In this document: in pieces, positions 1 to 11,600 of the stretch
Layout: each line of letters starts with the position of its first letter
Position numbering within the stretch: position 1 is the stretch's first letter
Assembly: GCF_048569485.1 (NCBI RefSeq)
Contig: NC_134357.1
Location: 360,051,427-360,115,426, forward strand
DNA from: Anomaloglossus baeobatrachus
Lineage: Eukaryota; Chordata; Amphibia; Anura; Aromobatidae
Direction of reading: 5' to 3'
DNA: 64,000 nt
The notes under the pieces: model-generated
The model's input: the letters and a program-made list of their open reading frames with translations, nothing else
Databases searched by the model: none
Told to the model about the DNA's origin: nothing
Translations under genes and position numbers: made by a program

Positions 1-1070
1 GCTTTGTTTTACTAGCCAGTATTAAGCCAGAGATTCTTAATGTCAGGCACGTTTGACCCGGCCATTAAGAATCTCCAATAAAGGGTTAAAAAAACACCAC
101 ACAGAGAAAAAATACTTTAATAGAAATAAATACACAGACACATTAGAGACTCCATCTTTATTACCCCCTGTCAGCCCTCCACGATCCTGCTCTTCTGTCT
201 TCTTTCTTTCTAGTGTAGTAGTAGTGACGATTGTAGTGAGGATGAGGTTCCCCAGCCCATCATGGGCTGGGGCATCTCATCCTCACTACAATCCTCACTA
301 GTGTAGTAGTAGTGACGATTGTAGTGAGGATGAGGTTCACCAGCTCATCACTTGGGGCTGGGGAACCTCATCCTCAGTACAATCCTCACTACAATCGTGA
401 AGCAGCGTGCAGCCTTCACTCCGTGAGTGATCACTGCTGGCTATCAGCGGTAACAGCAGTAACGCTGACAGACGCGTTACCATAGCAACGGTGCTCTCGG
501 AGCCACGGTTAGCGGTGACGTCACAGCTAACTGCGTTGCTATGGCAACGGTGATCTCCGTTAATGACCGGCTGTGTCAGCCGGTCCCTAACGGAACGGGG
601 AGTCGACCGTGTGCTAGAGCATGTCGCCGGTACACGGCGATACACATATGTGCACCGTGTACCGGAGAGATGCACTCGCAGGTCCTACATGACGTGTCAT
701 AGTCATGTGACCAGTCTGTAGCCAATGAGATAATAGCCACGTGACTGGTCACATGGCTATTTTGACGTCACGATAGGTCCTGCATCTCTGCTGGCAGTGC
801 AGGTCACCGGGAGGATTCAGCGATCATCGGATGGAATAGCTGCAGGAGACAGAGTGCAGAAGGGATCGCGAGGACCGGTAAGTGTTATGGCAATGTTTAT
901 TAACTGTTTGTGTACATTTATAATGCATTTTTATGTGTTTGTGATTGCCTCCCATTATAGCCTATACGTTCGAGTTTGGTTCGTCGAACGTTCGACGAAC
1001 CGAACTCGAACGGGACCCCCGTTCGGCGAACCGACCTCGAGCCGAACCGGGACCGGTTCGCTCATCTCTT
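1..1070 (-). mobile_element. Non-autonomous hAT element, one end (continues off the left edge)
   Basis: The inverted terminus lies at 1059-1070 and reads, on the minus strand, as AGAGATGAGCGAACC. The next ~110 bases inward match the left terminus of the large hAT at 12381 almost base for base, including the GTTCG-rich palindromic stretch and the following GGCAGGCAATCACAAACAC-like segment. Past that, the interior is unrelated to transposase: GC-rich, with inverted repeats, and no domain seen. The far end and the target duplication lie outside the window. This is probably a deletion derivative or MITE that used the same transposase as the large element. Confidence 0.65.
210..400. repeat. Two tandem fold-back hairpins
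   Basis: Two consecutive ~90-base palindromes, roughly 212-300 and 302-395. Each is built from arms reading GTAGTGAGGATGAGG and its complement around a GGGCTGGGG-like loop. The two hairpins are near copies of each other. They lie inside the non-autonomous hAT and could form a cruciform. Confidence 0.7.
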
Positions 1071-1289
1071 TTTACAATCATAAGTGGGGTCTAGTCCACT
1101 TCAGTGATTCCAGGCAATCTTTTTCTCTTTTTTGCTTTTTCTTCCTTCAGTTTTTTCCTTCCTTTATTTCGTCATGCTTCTTCAGTTAGTTTTCTTCTTT
1201 TGTTTCTCTTGGCTCGTCACCTTTTTATCTACTAAATTAAAACAGAAAAGTTTATTTTCCCATCAGGAAATTAACATTCTAACATTATT

Positions 1290-1840
1290 TTAACCATCTA
1301 TTGGATGCAACAATCCTGGGCAGCTGCAGGCTGCTATTTTTAGGCTGGGGGGCCCAATAAGCATGGGTCTCCCCAGCCTGAGAATACCAGTCTCCAGCTA
1401 TCATTTTTATCATGGGTATCAAAATGGGAGGGGCCACATGACATTTTTTTTTCAATTATGTATTTAAATAATTTAAAAAAACAAACAAATGTGGTTCTTC
1501 TTATTTTGATACACAGCCAAGATAAACACATGGCTGGGGGCTGCAGCCTGTAGCCGTATTCTTTATCTGTGCTGGTATCATAATATGTGGGTCACTATGC
1601 CAGTTTTTTATTTACTTATTTTTACACCAATATAGACACACAGACAGCGTCTCTGATTGAAAGCAGTAAGACACACTGCCACACAGGGTGGGGGCGTGTC
1701 TTACTGTAAACAATCAGACATGCGGGGACTGTCAGTGGATGGGGAAAGCAGTGCATATGGATGAAGGATAATGAGCGGCTCCAGAAGTAGCCTTACGGCC
1801 GCACGTAGACTGGTAAGTATAAATCGCTTGCTCCAATCCC
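1290..1840 (+). repeat. Interspersed repeat, copy 1 of 3 (GGCTGGGG / CCAATCAGA type)
   Basis: Shares ordered blocks with 7130-7570 and 45420-45800: a GGCTGGGGGGC...CCCCAGCCTGAGAATACCAG block, a T-rich stretch, an ACACAGACAG...TCTGATTG block, then TGGGGAAAGCAG and AATGAGCGGC followed by GGTAAGTAT. There is no coding sequence. It looks like the interior of a non-autonomous DNA transposon; I did not find its termini. Confidence 0.55.
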
Positions 1841-2308
1841 CCTATCCCTTCTACCATCATTTTTAAGCACCTGATTCGAGTCCCCATAGACATAAGGGGA
1901 CCAACATCTGGCCAGATATGTGGGATCAATTCCAGGCCCGAACTTGTGTGTTTTTGGGGCCTGCCAATCCCGGGTATCTGCGAGTCCGCCCATGACTTGT
2001 CACAACTCATTCGAAGTCTGTCAGAGCCTCGTTCTGACCTCGATCTGGCTTGTGATGTAATTTCTGACTTCTGGGCAGTCAAAAGTTGCTGTTACAAGGT
2101 GGTACCATGCAGGGTTGCCAACCGTACAGAAATTCCAGGATAGTCCATAAAAATTGGTCACTTTTTTGTTCTGTCCATAAAAAAAATTAAGGTGTTTTTT
2201 AAGACTGAAGAAATGTATACAGATTGTTTTGACTGAAATTATCACAGTTTTCAGTGAATGCAGCTGATACTTTGTTATCAGATTTATAAGCTGTGAACAA
2301 ATATCACT
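1841..2308. other. Unclassified repeat-like DNA, no gene
   Basis: No coding signal. The part from 2110 to 2300 (GGGTTGCCAACCGTACAG..., GTCCATAAAAATTGG) reads like a dispersed frog repeat, but I cannot name the family. Confidence 0.3.
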
Positions 2309-3632
2309 TACGGTGGGAAACAAAAGTATTTAGTCAGCCACCAATTGTGCAAGCTCTCCCACTGAAAAAGATGAGAGAGGCCTGTAATTGACATCATAGG
2401 TAGACCACAACTATGAGAGACAAAATGAAAAAACAAATCCAGAAAATCATCTTCTCTGATTTGGCAAGATTTTTTTTTAAATTATGGTGAAAAATAAGTA
2501 TTTGGTCAATAACAAAATTAATCTCAATATTTTGTTATATATCCTTTGTTGGCAATGACAGAGGTCAAACTTTTTTCTGTAAGTCTTCATAAGGCCTGTT
2601 TCACATGTCAGTGAAAAACACAGACGTTCTTTACTGACATGTAAAAAAACGCATGTCCTTCCGTGTTCCGTGATTCATGGCACATGTGGGTTATTCAAGT
2701 GCTATCCGTGATTCGTGTCCGTCATCCGTGATAGCACATGGACGTATACTCACCTGTCCATGCTCCCGCTGTCCGTGGTGCTGAACTCTCCAGCTCTGCT
2801 GTGTTTCCTGTCGCCACTGACCACTGCTGCAGCCGCTCCATGCATGAATAAATATGCATGAGAATAAGCAGCCAGGCTGGAAGGAGGAGGCAGTAGAGGC
2901 TGAAGTCAGCAGTGCTGGAGAAGGTGAGTAAAAAAAGCATTTTATTTTAAATGTCCGTGTTTTTCTGATACGTGTTTCACAGATCACACCATAGTGTGGT
3001 CTGTGGGATATCAGTGATGCCAGAAAAAAACGGACATGTCTCCGTGTGGAGCACACGGACACGTATGCTGCACGGAGACACGGTCAGTGAGAAATCACTG
3101 ACGTGTGCGCAGACGCATTGATTTTTAATGGGTCTGCGTATGTTTGTGATTCTGGTACGTATAAAAACTAGCACATGCGTACCAGAATTACTGACGTCTG
3201 AAACAGGCCTAAAGCTGTCTCTTTTTCACCCAGAGTATTACTTATGGTTTTGTAGCCCATTCCAGCCTTGTGCAGGTCTATGATCTTGTCCTTGACATCC
3301 TTAGAAAGCTCTTTGGTCTTGCTCGTGTTGTAGAGGTTAGAGTCTGACTTGAGCCTGTGGACAGGAGTCTTTTATACAGGTGGCAATTTAAGACAACTGT
3401 CTGTAATGCAGATAATAAGTTGATTAGGAGTGTCTAAGTGGTCTGTAGGAAGCAGAACTCTTAATGGTTGGTAGGGGATCAAATACTTGTTTCTCTTTAC
3501 AAAATGCAAATAAATCTATATAATTTATACAATGTTATTTTCAAGTTTTTACTTTGGATGTGGACAGGAGTCTTATACAGATGACAATTTAAGACAGCTG
3601 TCTTTACTGCAGGTAACGAGTTGATTAGGAGC
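2309..3632 (-). mobile_element. Degraded Tc1-like transposon, internally deleted
   Basis: The left part (2309-2592) is Tc1 non-coding sequence starting ACGGTGGGAAACAAAAGTATT. The right part (3220-3560) is, on the minus strand, the start of a Tc1 transposase equivalent to that at 48,690 ([12 protein letters not shown]-like), followed by its upstream region. The middle of the transposase is missing. A partial duplicate of the same upstream region follows at about 3559-3638 and resumes at 5011. A Harbinger-like MITE sits inside at 2593-3209. Confidence 0.7.
2593..3209. mobile_element. Harbinger-like MITE with TAA target duplication
   Basis: Terminal inverted repeats GGCCTGTTTCACATGTCAGT (left) and GGCCTGTTTCAGACGTCAGT (right, minus strand). 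Both ends are flanked by TAA (2590-2592 and 3210-3212), the 3-bp duplication typical of PIF/Harbinger. The interior of 617 bp has no open frame of interest. It is inserted in the Tc1 remnant. Confidence 0.75.
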
Positions 3633-3638
3633 GTCTAA

Positions 3639-5007
3639 AGGCCGCTTTACACGCAACGACATCGCTAACGAGATGTCGCTGGGGTCACGGAATTCTTGAC
3701 GCACATCCGGCCTCGTTAGCGATGTCGTTGCGTGTGACTCGTACGAGCGACTGCTAACGATCCAAAATACTCACCACATCGTTGATCGTTGACACGTCGT
3801 TCATTTTCAAAATGTCGTTGATCTGTCGTTTGTTCCAAGCACTATGACAAGAACAAGGGGGCATGCTCTTCGATTGGAGGAAAGAAAATTCCTACATCAG
3901 CATACAAGAGGGTTCTTCACGGTAAGAGCAGTGAGGCTCTGGAACTCTCTTCCTGAGGAAGTGGTGATGGCCAACTCACTGAATGAATTTAAGAGAGGAA
4001 TGGATGCTTTTCTTGATAGCAAAAGTAGAGAAGGTTATAAATAGCATAATCTTACAGGTAGATAGAAGAGCGACCAAGATTATTAGAGGAATGGGTGGGC
4101 TGCAACACCAAGACAGGTTATTAAACTTGGGGTTATTTAGTTTGGAAAAACAAAGGCTTAGGGGGATCTAATCACAATGTATAAACATATGAGGGGACAG
4201 TACAGAGACCTTTCCAAAGATCTCTTTACACCTAGGCCTGCGACTGGAACACGGGAGCATCTGCTACGTCTTGTGGAAAGAAGGTTTAATCATAATCACA
4301 GACAAGGATTCTTTACTGTACGAGCAGTGAGACTATGGAACTCTCTGCCGCATGATGTTGTAATGAGTGATTCACTACTAACATTTAAGCAGAGCCTGGA
4401 CGCCTTTCTTGAAAAATATAATATTACCAGTTATGTATATAGATTTTATGACAGGGTGTTGATCCAGGGAACTAGTCTGATTGCCGTATGTGGAGTCAGG
4501 AAGGAATTTTTTTCCCCATTGGAGCTTGTTTGACACATTGGGGTTTTTTTGCCTTCCTCTGGACCAACATGTTAGGCTACGGGTTGAACTAGATGGACTT
4601 ATAGTCTCCCTTCAACCTTAAAAACTATGAAACTATGAAACTATCTTCTGGGACGCAGGTTGTTCGCCATTCCTGAGGCAGCACACATCGCTACGTGTGA
4701 CACCCCGGTAATGACGAACAACAGCGTACCTGCGTCCTCTGGCAACGAGGTGGGAGTGACCTTAATGCGGCTGCTCTCCGACCCTCCGCTTCTATTGGTT
4801 GCCTGCTGTGTGATGTCGCTGTGACGCCGCACGAACCGCCCCCTTAAAAAAGAGGCTGTTCGCCGACCACAGCAATGTCGTTAGGAAGGTAAGTATGTGT
4901 GACGCGTACCTCCGATATTGTTCACCACGAGCAGTGATTTGCCCGTGACGCACAAACGACGGGGGCGGGTGCGATCGCTAGTGATGTCGCAGCGTGTAAA
5001 GCAGCCT
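3639..5007. mobile_element. Harbinger-like MITE carrying a LINE insertion
   Basis: Termini AGGCCGCTTTACACGCAACG and, on the minus strand, AGGCTGCTTTACACGCTGCG, flanked by TAA at 3636-3638 and 5008-5010. The outer parts match the uninterrupted copy at 61,899-62,452, which shows that about 0.8 kb (3838-4643) was inserted. The host site is the upstream region of a Tc1 remnant, which resumes at 5011. Confidence 0.8.
3838..4643 (+). mobile_element. CR1-like LINE 3' ends, two partial copies
   Basis: Two successive fragments encode the C-terminal tail of a non-LTR retrotransposon reverse transcriptase protein. The first (3844-4044) and second (about 4055-4530) both contain the conserved GFFTVRAVRLWNSLP...V...S...FK..LDAFL signature. 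The second also has an upstream DLSKDLFTPR segment. The end at 4610-4643 is a short AACTATGAA tandem tail, as in CR1-group elements. The two copies differ clearly, so they come from separate events or an old duplication. Both are 5'-truncated and dead. The family call rests on motif resemblance only. Confidence 0.65.
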
Positions 5008-5010
5008 TAA

Positions 5011-5246
5011 GTATCTGTAATAGCCAGAACTCTTAATGGTTGGTAAGGGATTAAATACTTATTTCTCTCTGCATATGCAAATAAATTTATATAATTTATA
5101 CAATGTGATTTTCTGTATTTTGATTTGGATATTTTATCTCTCACTGTTAATATTAACCTACCCTTAAAATTATCGACTGTTCATGTCTTTGTCAGTGGAC
5201 AAGCTTACAAAACCAGCAAGGGATGAAATAATTTCCTTCACTGTAC
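5011..5246 (-). mobile_element. Tc1-like terminal segment, continuation of the MITE-interrupted copy
   Basis: Matches the end of the Tc1 element at 46,545-49,840: CTTAATGGTTGGTA..., AAATACTTATTTCTCT, and the terminus ATTTCCTTCACTG followed by TA. It continues the duplicate that starts near 3559 and is interrupted by the MITE at 3639-5007. Confidence 0.7.
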
Positions 5247-5274
5247 ATTGATAGATGTAGACCTATATGTCTAA

Positions 5275-5866
5275 GGGGCACTTTGCACGCTGCGACATCG
5301 CAGGCCGATGCTGCGATGCCGAGTGCGATAGTGCCCGCCCCCGTCGCAACTGCGATATCCTAGTGATAGCTGCCGTAGCGAACATTATCGCTACGGCAGC
5401 TTCACATGGACTCACCTGTCCTGCGACCGTCGCTCTGGCCGGCGACCCGCCTCCTTATTAAGGGGGCGGGTCGTGCGGCGTCACTGCGACGTCACACGGC
5501 AGGCGGCCAATAGGAGCGGAGGGGCGGAGATGAGCGGGATGTAAACATCCCGCCCACCTCCTTCCTTCCGCATATCCTATGGAAGCCACAGTGACGCCAG
5601 TAGGAGATGTTCCTCGCTCCTGCGGCTTCACACACAGCGAAGTGTGCTGCCGCAGGAGCGAGGAACAACATCGGACTGTCGTGTCAGGGTAATCATGGAT
5701 TACGCCGACGCTGCACCGATGATACGATTGCGACGCTTTTGCGCTCGTTAATCGTATCATCGAGCCTTTACACACTACGATGTCGAATGCGATGCTGGAA
5801 GTGCGTCATTTTCAATTTGACCCCACCGACATCGCACCTGCGATGTCGTAGTGTGCAAAGACCACC
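5275..5866. mobile_element. Harbinger-like MITE, second subfamily
   Basis: Termini GGGGCACTTTGCACGCTGCG and, on the minus strand, GGTGGTCTTTGCACACTACG, with TAA on both sides (5272-5274, 5867-5869). The interior shares a GCGTCACTGCGACGTCACAC...GGCCAATAGGAGCGGAGGGGCGG core with the MITEs at 3639, 49,897 and 61,899, but the ends differ, so it is a sister subfamily. It also contains a long internal inverted repeat near 5605-5670. Confidence 0.75.
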
Positions 5867-5869
5867 TAA

Positions 5870-6215
5870 GGCTGGGTTCATACCGGCGCATGAAAAATCA
5901 TTGGATTTTTATCCACAAATATTGTACGGCTTTCAATCATATTGCCTTACGTATGTCCATTTTTTTACAACCGTATGACGCCTATATGGCATTCATGGAT
6001 CATATGTCAACAGTTTAAAATGTACATGACAAATACAGTTTTCTATTTTAAGAATTTCAATGTATCCTTAAAAATTGGATACAATGCAAATGATCCGCAT
6101 TGCACAGATAGACTGTAATGAAATGCAACCCTATTGTGCTGACTGTGTGCGCTCAAATTCTAACAAGGACAGTGGAATAATACGCTCATCTGAACAAGTC
6201 CCATAAAAAGTTTTC
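5870..6215. other. Possible further MITE, weakly supported
   Basis: Starts GGCTGGGTTCATACCGGCGC directly after the previous MITE's TAA and ends near a TGAACAAGTCCCATAA segment. Both are styles of Harbinger-like ends common in frog DNA. The inverted match between ends is poor, so this is tentative. Confidence 0.3.
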
Positions 6216-6887
6216 TAGTAAAGTTTTAGTAAATTCTGAGGTATAGTCATGGTTCATAGAATTTCAACTGCTCCTACAGGTGTTATAGTAATGGAAGCCA
6301 TATTGGTTGTAAGTCAGTTTAACCAGTAACAGATATAGCTAATTAATTCTTTTCTAACACCTTTACAGACATCTAGGGCTCGGGAAATGAGATATACTGA
6401 TTTTGTTTTATTTCATGGGTAAAACTCTGGATCAAAGTACTAGCAGCATCATAGATTTATGGGTGAGAGCATTATTTAGAAAGTGACTAGCCATAGAATT
6501 ACTTTTAACATTGATATGGTTTGCAATAAAGCTTTAGGAAATAAAATTACATCTGGATTTGGTTTTTCCAGGTAATTTCGTGGAGAAAGGCCTGGGAAGT
6601 TAGAAACCTTCATTTTATTTATTTATAAAACAGTGTTTATTGCTCATGTGGAATTATTACATAGTCTTTGATAGATGTCAAGAATTGCAGTTCAAAGTAT
6701 AAACCACATGTTCCCAGCTAACTTTCTGAGAAATTGGTGCCAGTACTGCCCTTTTGTTTTTCTTACCACTTTCAGATACTGTCGGTAAGCAACCTATTTC
6801 ATTTTATTGGGCTACTTTTGCTAAACATATTATTGTCTAATTTTATTCCATGGTAATGTTCATAAGCTGGACATTAGGAATTAGTGA
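6216..6887. other. No recognisable feature
   Basis: AT-rich sequence without coding signal or clear repeat structure that I can see. Confidence 0.4.
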
Positions 6888-7729
6888 TCCTGATCAGCAA
6901 AGATCGGAAAATGTTAAAATCGTACTATCTTTGTCCGGATCGTATCGGGATCGGACATCCGAACATTTACCACACATTGGCGATCTAGCCAAGGATCAGT
7001 AAATATTCAGATGGTAAAAACCATCCACTCCCTGCCCATCACAGTCATGTCAAGTATTGGCACGGCAGTGATTGGCAACTGTAAAAAAAAAAAAAGCAAA
7101 AGGATTAAATCAGTACACAATCACCGAGTCTCCCCGTGGCTGCAGCGCTACTTCCAGGACCAATAGTTATCCTTCCTAATATTCACTGCTTTCCCCACCC
7201 AAAGGCATCTCTGATTGGCTGCAGCCAGACTGCACCTCCACAGCCATGATAAGCGTTCGGCTGGGGGCTGAAGACTCTAGCCGTGTCTTTATCTGTGATG
7301 GTATCAATACAAGGGGGACCCTACAACTTTTTTCTACTAATTTATTTATTTTTTTATTTTACACCATTATAAGGACACAGTCAGCATTTGTGATTCCAAC
7401 CAATCACAGACACTGTCTCAGAGGGTGGGGTGTGGACCAACGGCAGCCAATCAGAGCTGCCAATGGAATGGGGAAAGCAGTGTTTGAGGGATAATTAGCG
7501 GACCCGGAAGTTGTGCTGAAATCGCCGGGAGATTCGGTAAGTATGTACTGCTTTAACCCTTTTTATTTTCTTTCTTTTACAGCCTTCCTACACCATTTTA
7601 CAACACATCAATTTTGACTCACATTGAATTTAATGGCTTCGGCTAGGATTGATCAGCTAGGATCGCCGATCTCAGGCGGGTTCGGGGATCCTGAACTGAT
7701 CCGATACTTGGCAGGATCTCTCATCTCTA
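6888..7729. mobile_element. Probable non-autonomous hAT element holding interspersed repeat copy 2
   Basis: The right end at 7718-7729 reads TAGAGATGAGAG on the minus strand, matching the hAT terminus at 12381. The sequence beside each end is rich in GATCGG/CCGATC motifs facing each other. No 8-bp duplication is clear and the left boundary is a guess. The middle (about 7130-7570) is copy 2 of the repeat also found at 1290 and 45,420. Confidence 0.45.
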
Positions 7730-8704
7730 CTGGCCGTGTCTAATTAATTACAGACAGACATTTTCTGAACAATTTGTCAATTTTGCTTGGTCTGTGAAGG
7801 GTCTCATCAAGTATTACAATGTGAAGGCCATCTTCTAAAATACAAGTTGTACAGTAAAAAGAAGTTATCAGCTATTGACAGGATTAATTACAACTTCTTT
7901 ATATATACCAAGTGTAATGCTCGCTGATGGTGATAAGGCGGCATGCAGGAGTGGACCCACTGAATCACAGGGGGGACCCAGGCTTATCCTGATGTGGGAG
8001 GGGTTGACTAAGTGCCTACCAGGTAGACACCAGGTGCCTCTCCCAGGTCAGCTTCCGGGACTGTGGCAGCTGACAGGGACAGGCTCAGGTATGGACAGGC
8101 AGAGTTTCTAGTACTGACGGGTGCAGTCGGGATGGCTGAGGCAGACAGGTACGAAGGGAATGGCAAGGATTGTCAGAGTCTGTAGTACTGACATGTCCAG
8201 CTGATACGGCTGAGACAGACAGGACAGCAAGAGCAGGCAGGTACAGAGGGCACGGCTGGGACAGGGTGACAGGCGCAGGTAGGTGGACACAGGTACAGGT
8301 AACAGACAGTGTCCAACAGGACCTGACAATTATCTAGCTAGATGGATATACACTAACTAACTGACTATATTGCTCAGGCACCCCCATTAGTCAGTGACTC
8401 ATTGTGAATAGGATGTATATACCTCCCCTGAGTTCTTCCCTCCCTCTTTACGTCCCCTCTTTTCCCTTTTCTACTGCTCTTATTTTCTTTTCTTCTTTTA
8501 TTTTCTGAGAAGTTTTGGAATTAATGTACACTCAGCATTTCCATTTTCTCATTTATATGATAATTTTATGTTTTTGTTTACATTTGACACTTTCTCAGAA
8601 AGTCATGTTTTTTTATTTTTATTATACTGATGGTTCTTTTGGACCAGTGTATTACTGCATTAAGTTTCATTATTCTTCATATGGTTGTTTCAATAAAAAC
8701 AGAT
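7730..8704. other. Non-coding; short imperfect repeats at 8090-8330
   Basis: No gene seen. From 8090 to 8330 there are loosely repeated units around GGCTGAGACAGACAGG and TAGTACTGAC. From 8400 on the sequence is pyrimidine- and AT-rich. Confidence 0.35.
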
Positions 8705-9915
8705 AAAACTTAAAAAATCTACACACACCTGTTAAAATTCAAGGTTTTTAGGATGTAGAAAGATCATAAAAAGAATAATTTTAGAACTTTTTCCATCTTT
8801 AATAGAGCCCATACTTTGTACAATTTAATTAAATAATTTCAGTAGCAAAGAAAAATAAAGAACTAAAATAATGTGGTTGCAGAAATATGCACACTCTTAA
8901 ACTAATACTTTGTTGAATTTGCGACAAGATTCAGTCTTTTTAGGTAGGAATCTATTAGCATGTTACATCTGCAATTGACAACCTTTACCCACTCCTCCTT
9001 GCAGTAGCAATACAAAGTTGTCATATTCCAAGGGCATCTGAACATGAACCCATAGATTTTTAATTGGATTCTTGTCTGGGCTCTGGCTGGACCAATCCAA
9101 AACCTTGATATTTGGAACCTTCCACCTTGACTAAAGCCCCAGTTTCTGTTGCCAAAAAAAAACCATCCCTAAAGTATAATGTTACCTCCACCATGCTTCA
9201 CTGTGGGCAAAGTCTTATTTTGGTTATATTCAGTGCTGGCTTTGAGCCAAAAATACCTTTTATAGTTATGGGCAAAAAGTTCAGCCTTGGTCTCAAAAGA
9301 TGATAACACAATTTCTCACAAGCTTTTCACAGACTTGATGTAGGTTTTGACAAAACATTGCCAGGCTTGGATATTTTTTTTGTAAGAAAATTCTTCTGTC
9401 TTGCCACCCTATCACAGAGGCCAAACGTATGAAGAATAGAGGAGACAATTGTCAAATACAGTACACAATTAGTACTTGCCAGAAATTGCTATGTTTCCTT
9501 TACTATTGGCAGCCTCCCAGACCAATTTTCTAATGTTTTTTCATCAATTTTTGAGAAACATCCAGTTGTAGGTAAATTCATTGTTGTGCCAAATTCAAGC
9601 TTCTACTTTGAGACCCTCTTCACAGTGTTCCATGGTATATCTAATGCCTTGGATTTTGATTGAGCCATTCTCTTGACTGATAATTTCAACAAATGAGATC
9701 CCTTTGCTGCGTTGTAACCTGTTTACATACCACAACTCATTCTCTAAAGCAAAACCTAAGAAATGTTTGGAATTTAGTACTAGAACAACTAAACTATAAA
9801 GGCATATAATCAGAATCACCGTAAATGCTGGCAGCTGTGTACTGACTACTATTTAACATGAGTTTAAATGTGATTGTCTATTTCTGAACACAACGACATC
9901 CCCAAACATAAGTGG
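8705..9915 (-). mobile_element. Degraded Tc1-like transposon
   Basis: Read on the minus strand this follows the plan of a Tc1 element. Non-coding ends are at 8705-8900 (TACACACACCTGTTAAAATTC, GTTGCAGAAATATGCACACTC) and 9800-9915. Between them is a decayed transposase; for example CACCATGCTTCACTGTGGGC at ~9190 is the complement of the conserved PTVKHGGG-type motif coding region. Several internal deletions and stops leave no usable frame. It belongs to a different Tc1 family from the copies at 33.7 and 46.5 kb. Confidence 0.7.
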
Positions 9916-11600
9916 ATGTTCACTAATGATGCGTGAGCATAGTTGCCACTGCTTGATACTCAATCGAACATCTAGGTGCTCCACAGAGTATCGCGGGTGC
10001 TCGAGTGCCATGCTTGAGTTCCCACCTCGCATATTTTGCAGCTTTTTTACAATCAATCAACATGTGAGGATTGCCTGCCATACACAGTAATGTTGTAGCC
10101 ATGTTGGCTACTAGCATTACTGTGATTGGACGGCCACATCACATCATCAGATCTTATGGGTGCAACACACATCCCACGGCAATTTAGGGAGCGTTGATCT
10201 AGGAAAGATAGCATAGATTAGAGCAGGCATATAGGCAGTGTTTATTGCAAAACAGTCAGTCTATTCTTATACTGCTGTTGCAACCTAAAACGAAAAGTCC
10301 TATTCAGGGCCAATTACTCTTCTTTATTCTACTAAAACAGCTATTACCTGCATTGAGTGAAGGGATAGCGGCTGGAGGAGGGAGAGCTTAGATTAGAGCA
10401 AGAATATGGACAGGATTTATTGCCGTTCAGGGCTTTTATATTTGTACTGCTGCTGAATCCTAAAACCAAAAGTACTTTTCAGGTCTAATTACTGTCATTT
10501 ATTCTAGTAAAACTGCTGTTATCTGCATTGAGTGTGGGGATAGTTGGTGGAGGAGGGATAGTTTGGAATTAGAGCAGGCATATAGACAGGGTTTATTGCC
10601 TTACAGTCCTGCTATACTTGTACTGCTTCTGCAACCTAAAAACAGAAGTCCTTTTCAGGCCTGTATACTGTCCTTTACTCTAGTAAAACTGCTGTTACCT
10701 GCATTCAGTGTAAGGATAGCTGGTGGAGAAGGGATAGTTTTGGATTAGAGGCATATACGCAGTTTTTATTGCCTTACCCCACTTTTATGGACTGAGAATA
10801 AAGCATACAAAGCCAAAGATAAAGCGGATTTTAGAGGAAAAAAAATGTTAGGAAACATTTTTTCCTGTATAATGACTTGAATATAAGGCATAACTGAAAA
10901 GAGAAAAAACATTTGCTTCCTTTACTGCTTAATAGCTGGGCCATCTCTCATCATATTTCCCCATCACCTATGTTTACAGTAGATGACATAGTGGACTGGG
11001 AAATAAATTAGTAGTAGTCACCGGTAAGTGTAATTTTAACATTTTACTACCTTATCTGGACATATGGTATGTGTAACATGGTCAGACACATCCTGGTTAA
11101 TTTATAAAAGAGAGAGTCTGAACCTCACAAAGCCTATGGAGACAATGCAAAAACTGTCAATAATTTTAAGGAAGAGGCACTCCGATACAGCTTGTATTAG
11201 ACATAAAGGAGGGCCTCATACACATTCTGTTAAAATTGTTAGGAACTGGGACACCTAGACTCATAAAGACTAAGTACAAGGGCTGCCAAAAATTAAAGGG
11301 AGAGACTGCAATACACACTGTAAGATATGTAGAGGAAGGCTTTAGAAAACCTTTTTTTCCCATTTATATAGAGTGGGACTCCTAGACTGACAAAGCATAT
11401 GCACTTTGTGCAAGGGCTGAAAAACATTTACTCCTGGTGGGTATGCATGTACTGTATATATATAAAAGAATTATATATTTAGACTTCGTACAAATCCTGA
11501 AAAAATTATGAAAGAGGGCATCATATATATCCAGGAATAATTCAGTGTGAGGGCCGCCAGATAACCCTCTGAAAAATGATGAGAACAGCCTGTTGGCTCT
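9916..11600. mobile_element. hAT-like non-autonomous repeat with tandem arrays
   Basis: 9920-10060 contains facing GTGCTCGAG / GAGCATAG motifs, similar in style to frog hAT termini. It is followed by tandem repeats (next entry) and, at 11,090-11,450, by a degenerate ~110-base repeat (GGAACTGGGACACCTAGACT... / GAGTGGGACTCCTAGACTGACAAAGC). No transposase and no confirmed ends. The layout resembles a small version of the 12.4-29 kb element. Confidence 0.35.
10205..10790 (+). repeat. Tandem repeat, ~176-bp unit, about 3.3 copies
   Basis: The block GATTAGAGCAGGCATATAG...TTTATTGC...TACTGCTGTTGCAACCTAAAA...CTAGTAAAACTGCTGTTACCTGCATT recurs with starts near 10215, 10391, 10567 and 10742. Units are about 10-20% diverged by eye, so the array is old compared with the 220-bp array downstream. 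Confidence 0.75.

Noticed and set aside
4900-4920. GGTAAGT splice-donor-like sites here and at 875, 1810, 7535 and 45,795
   Set aside because: They sit at equivalent places in dispersed non-coding repeats, so they are repeat family sequence rather than host exon ends.
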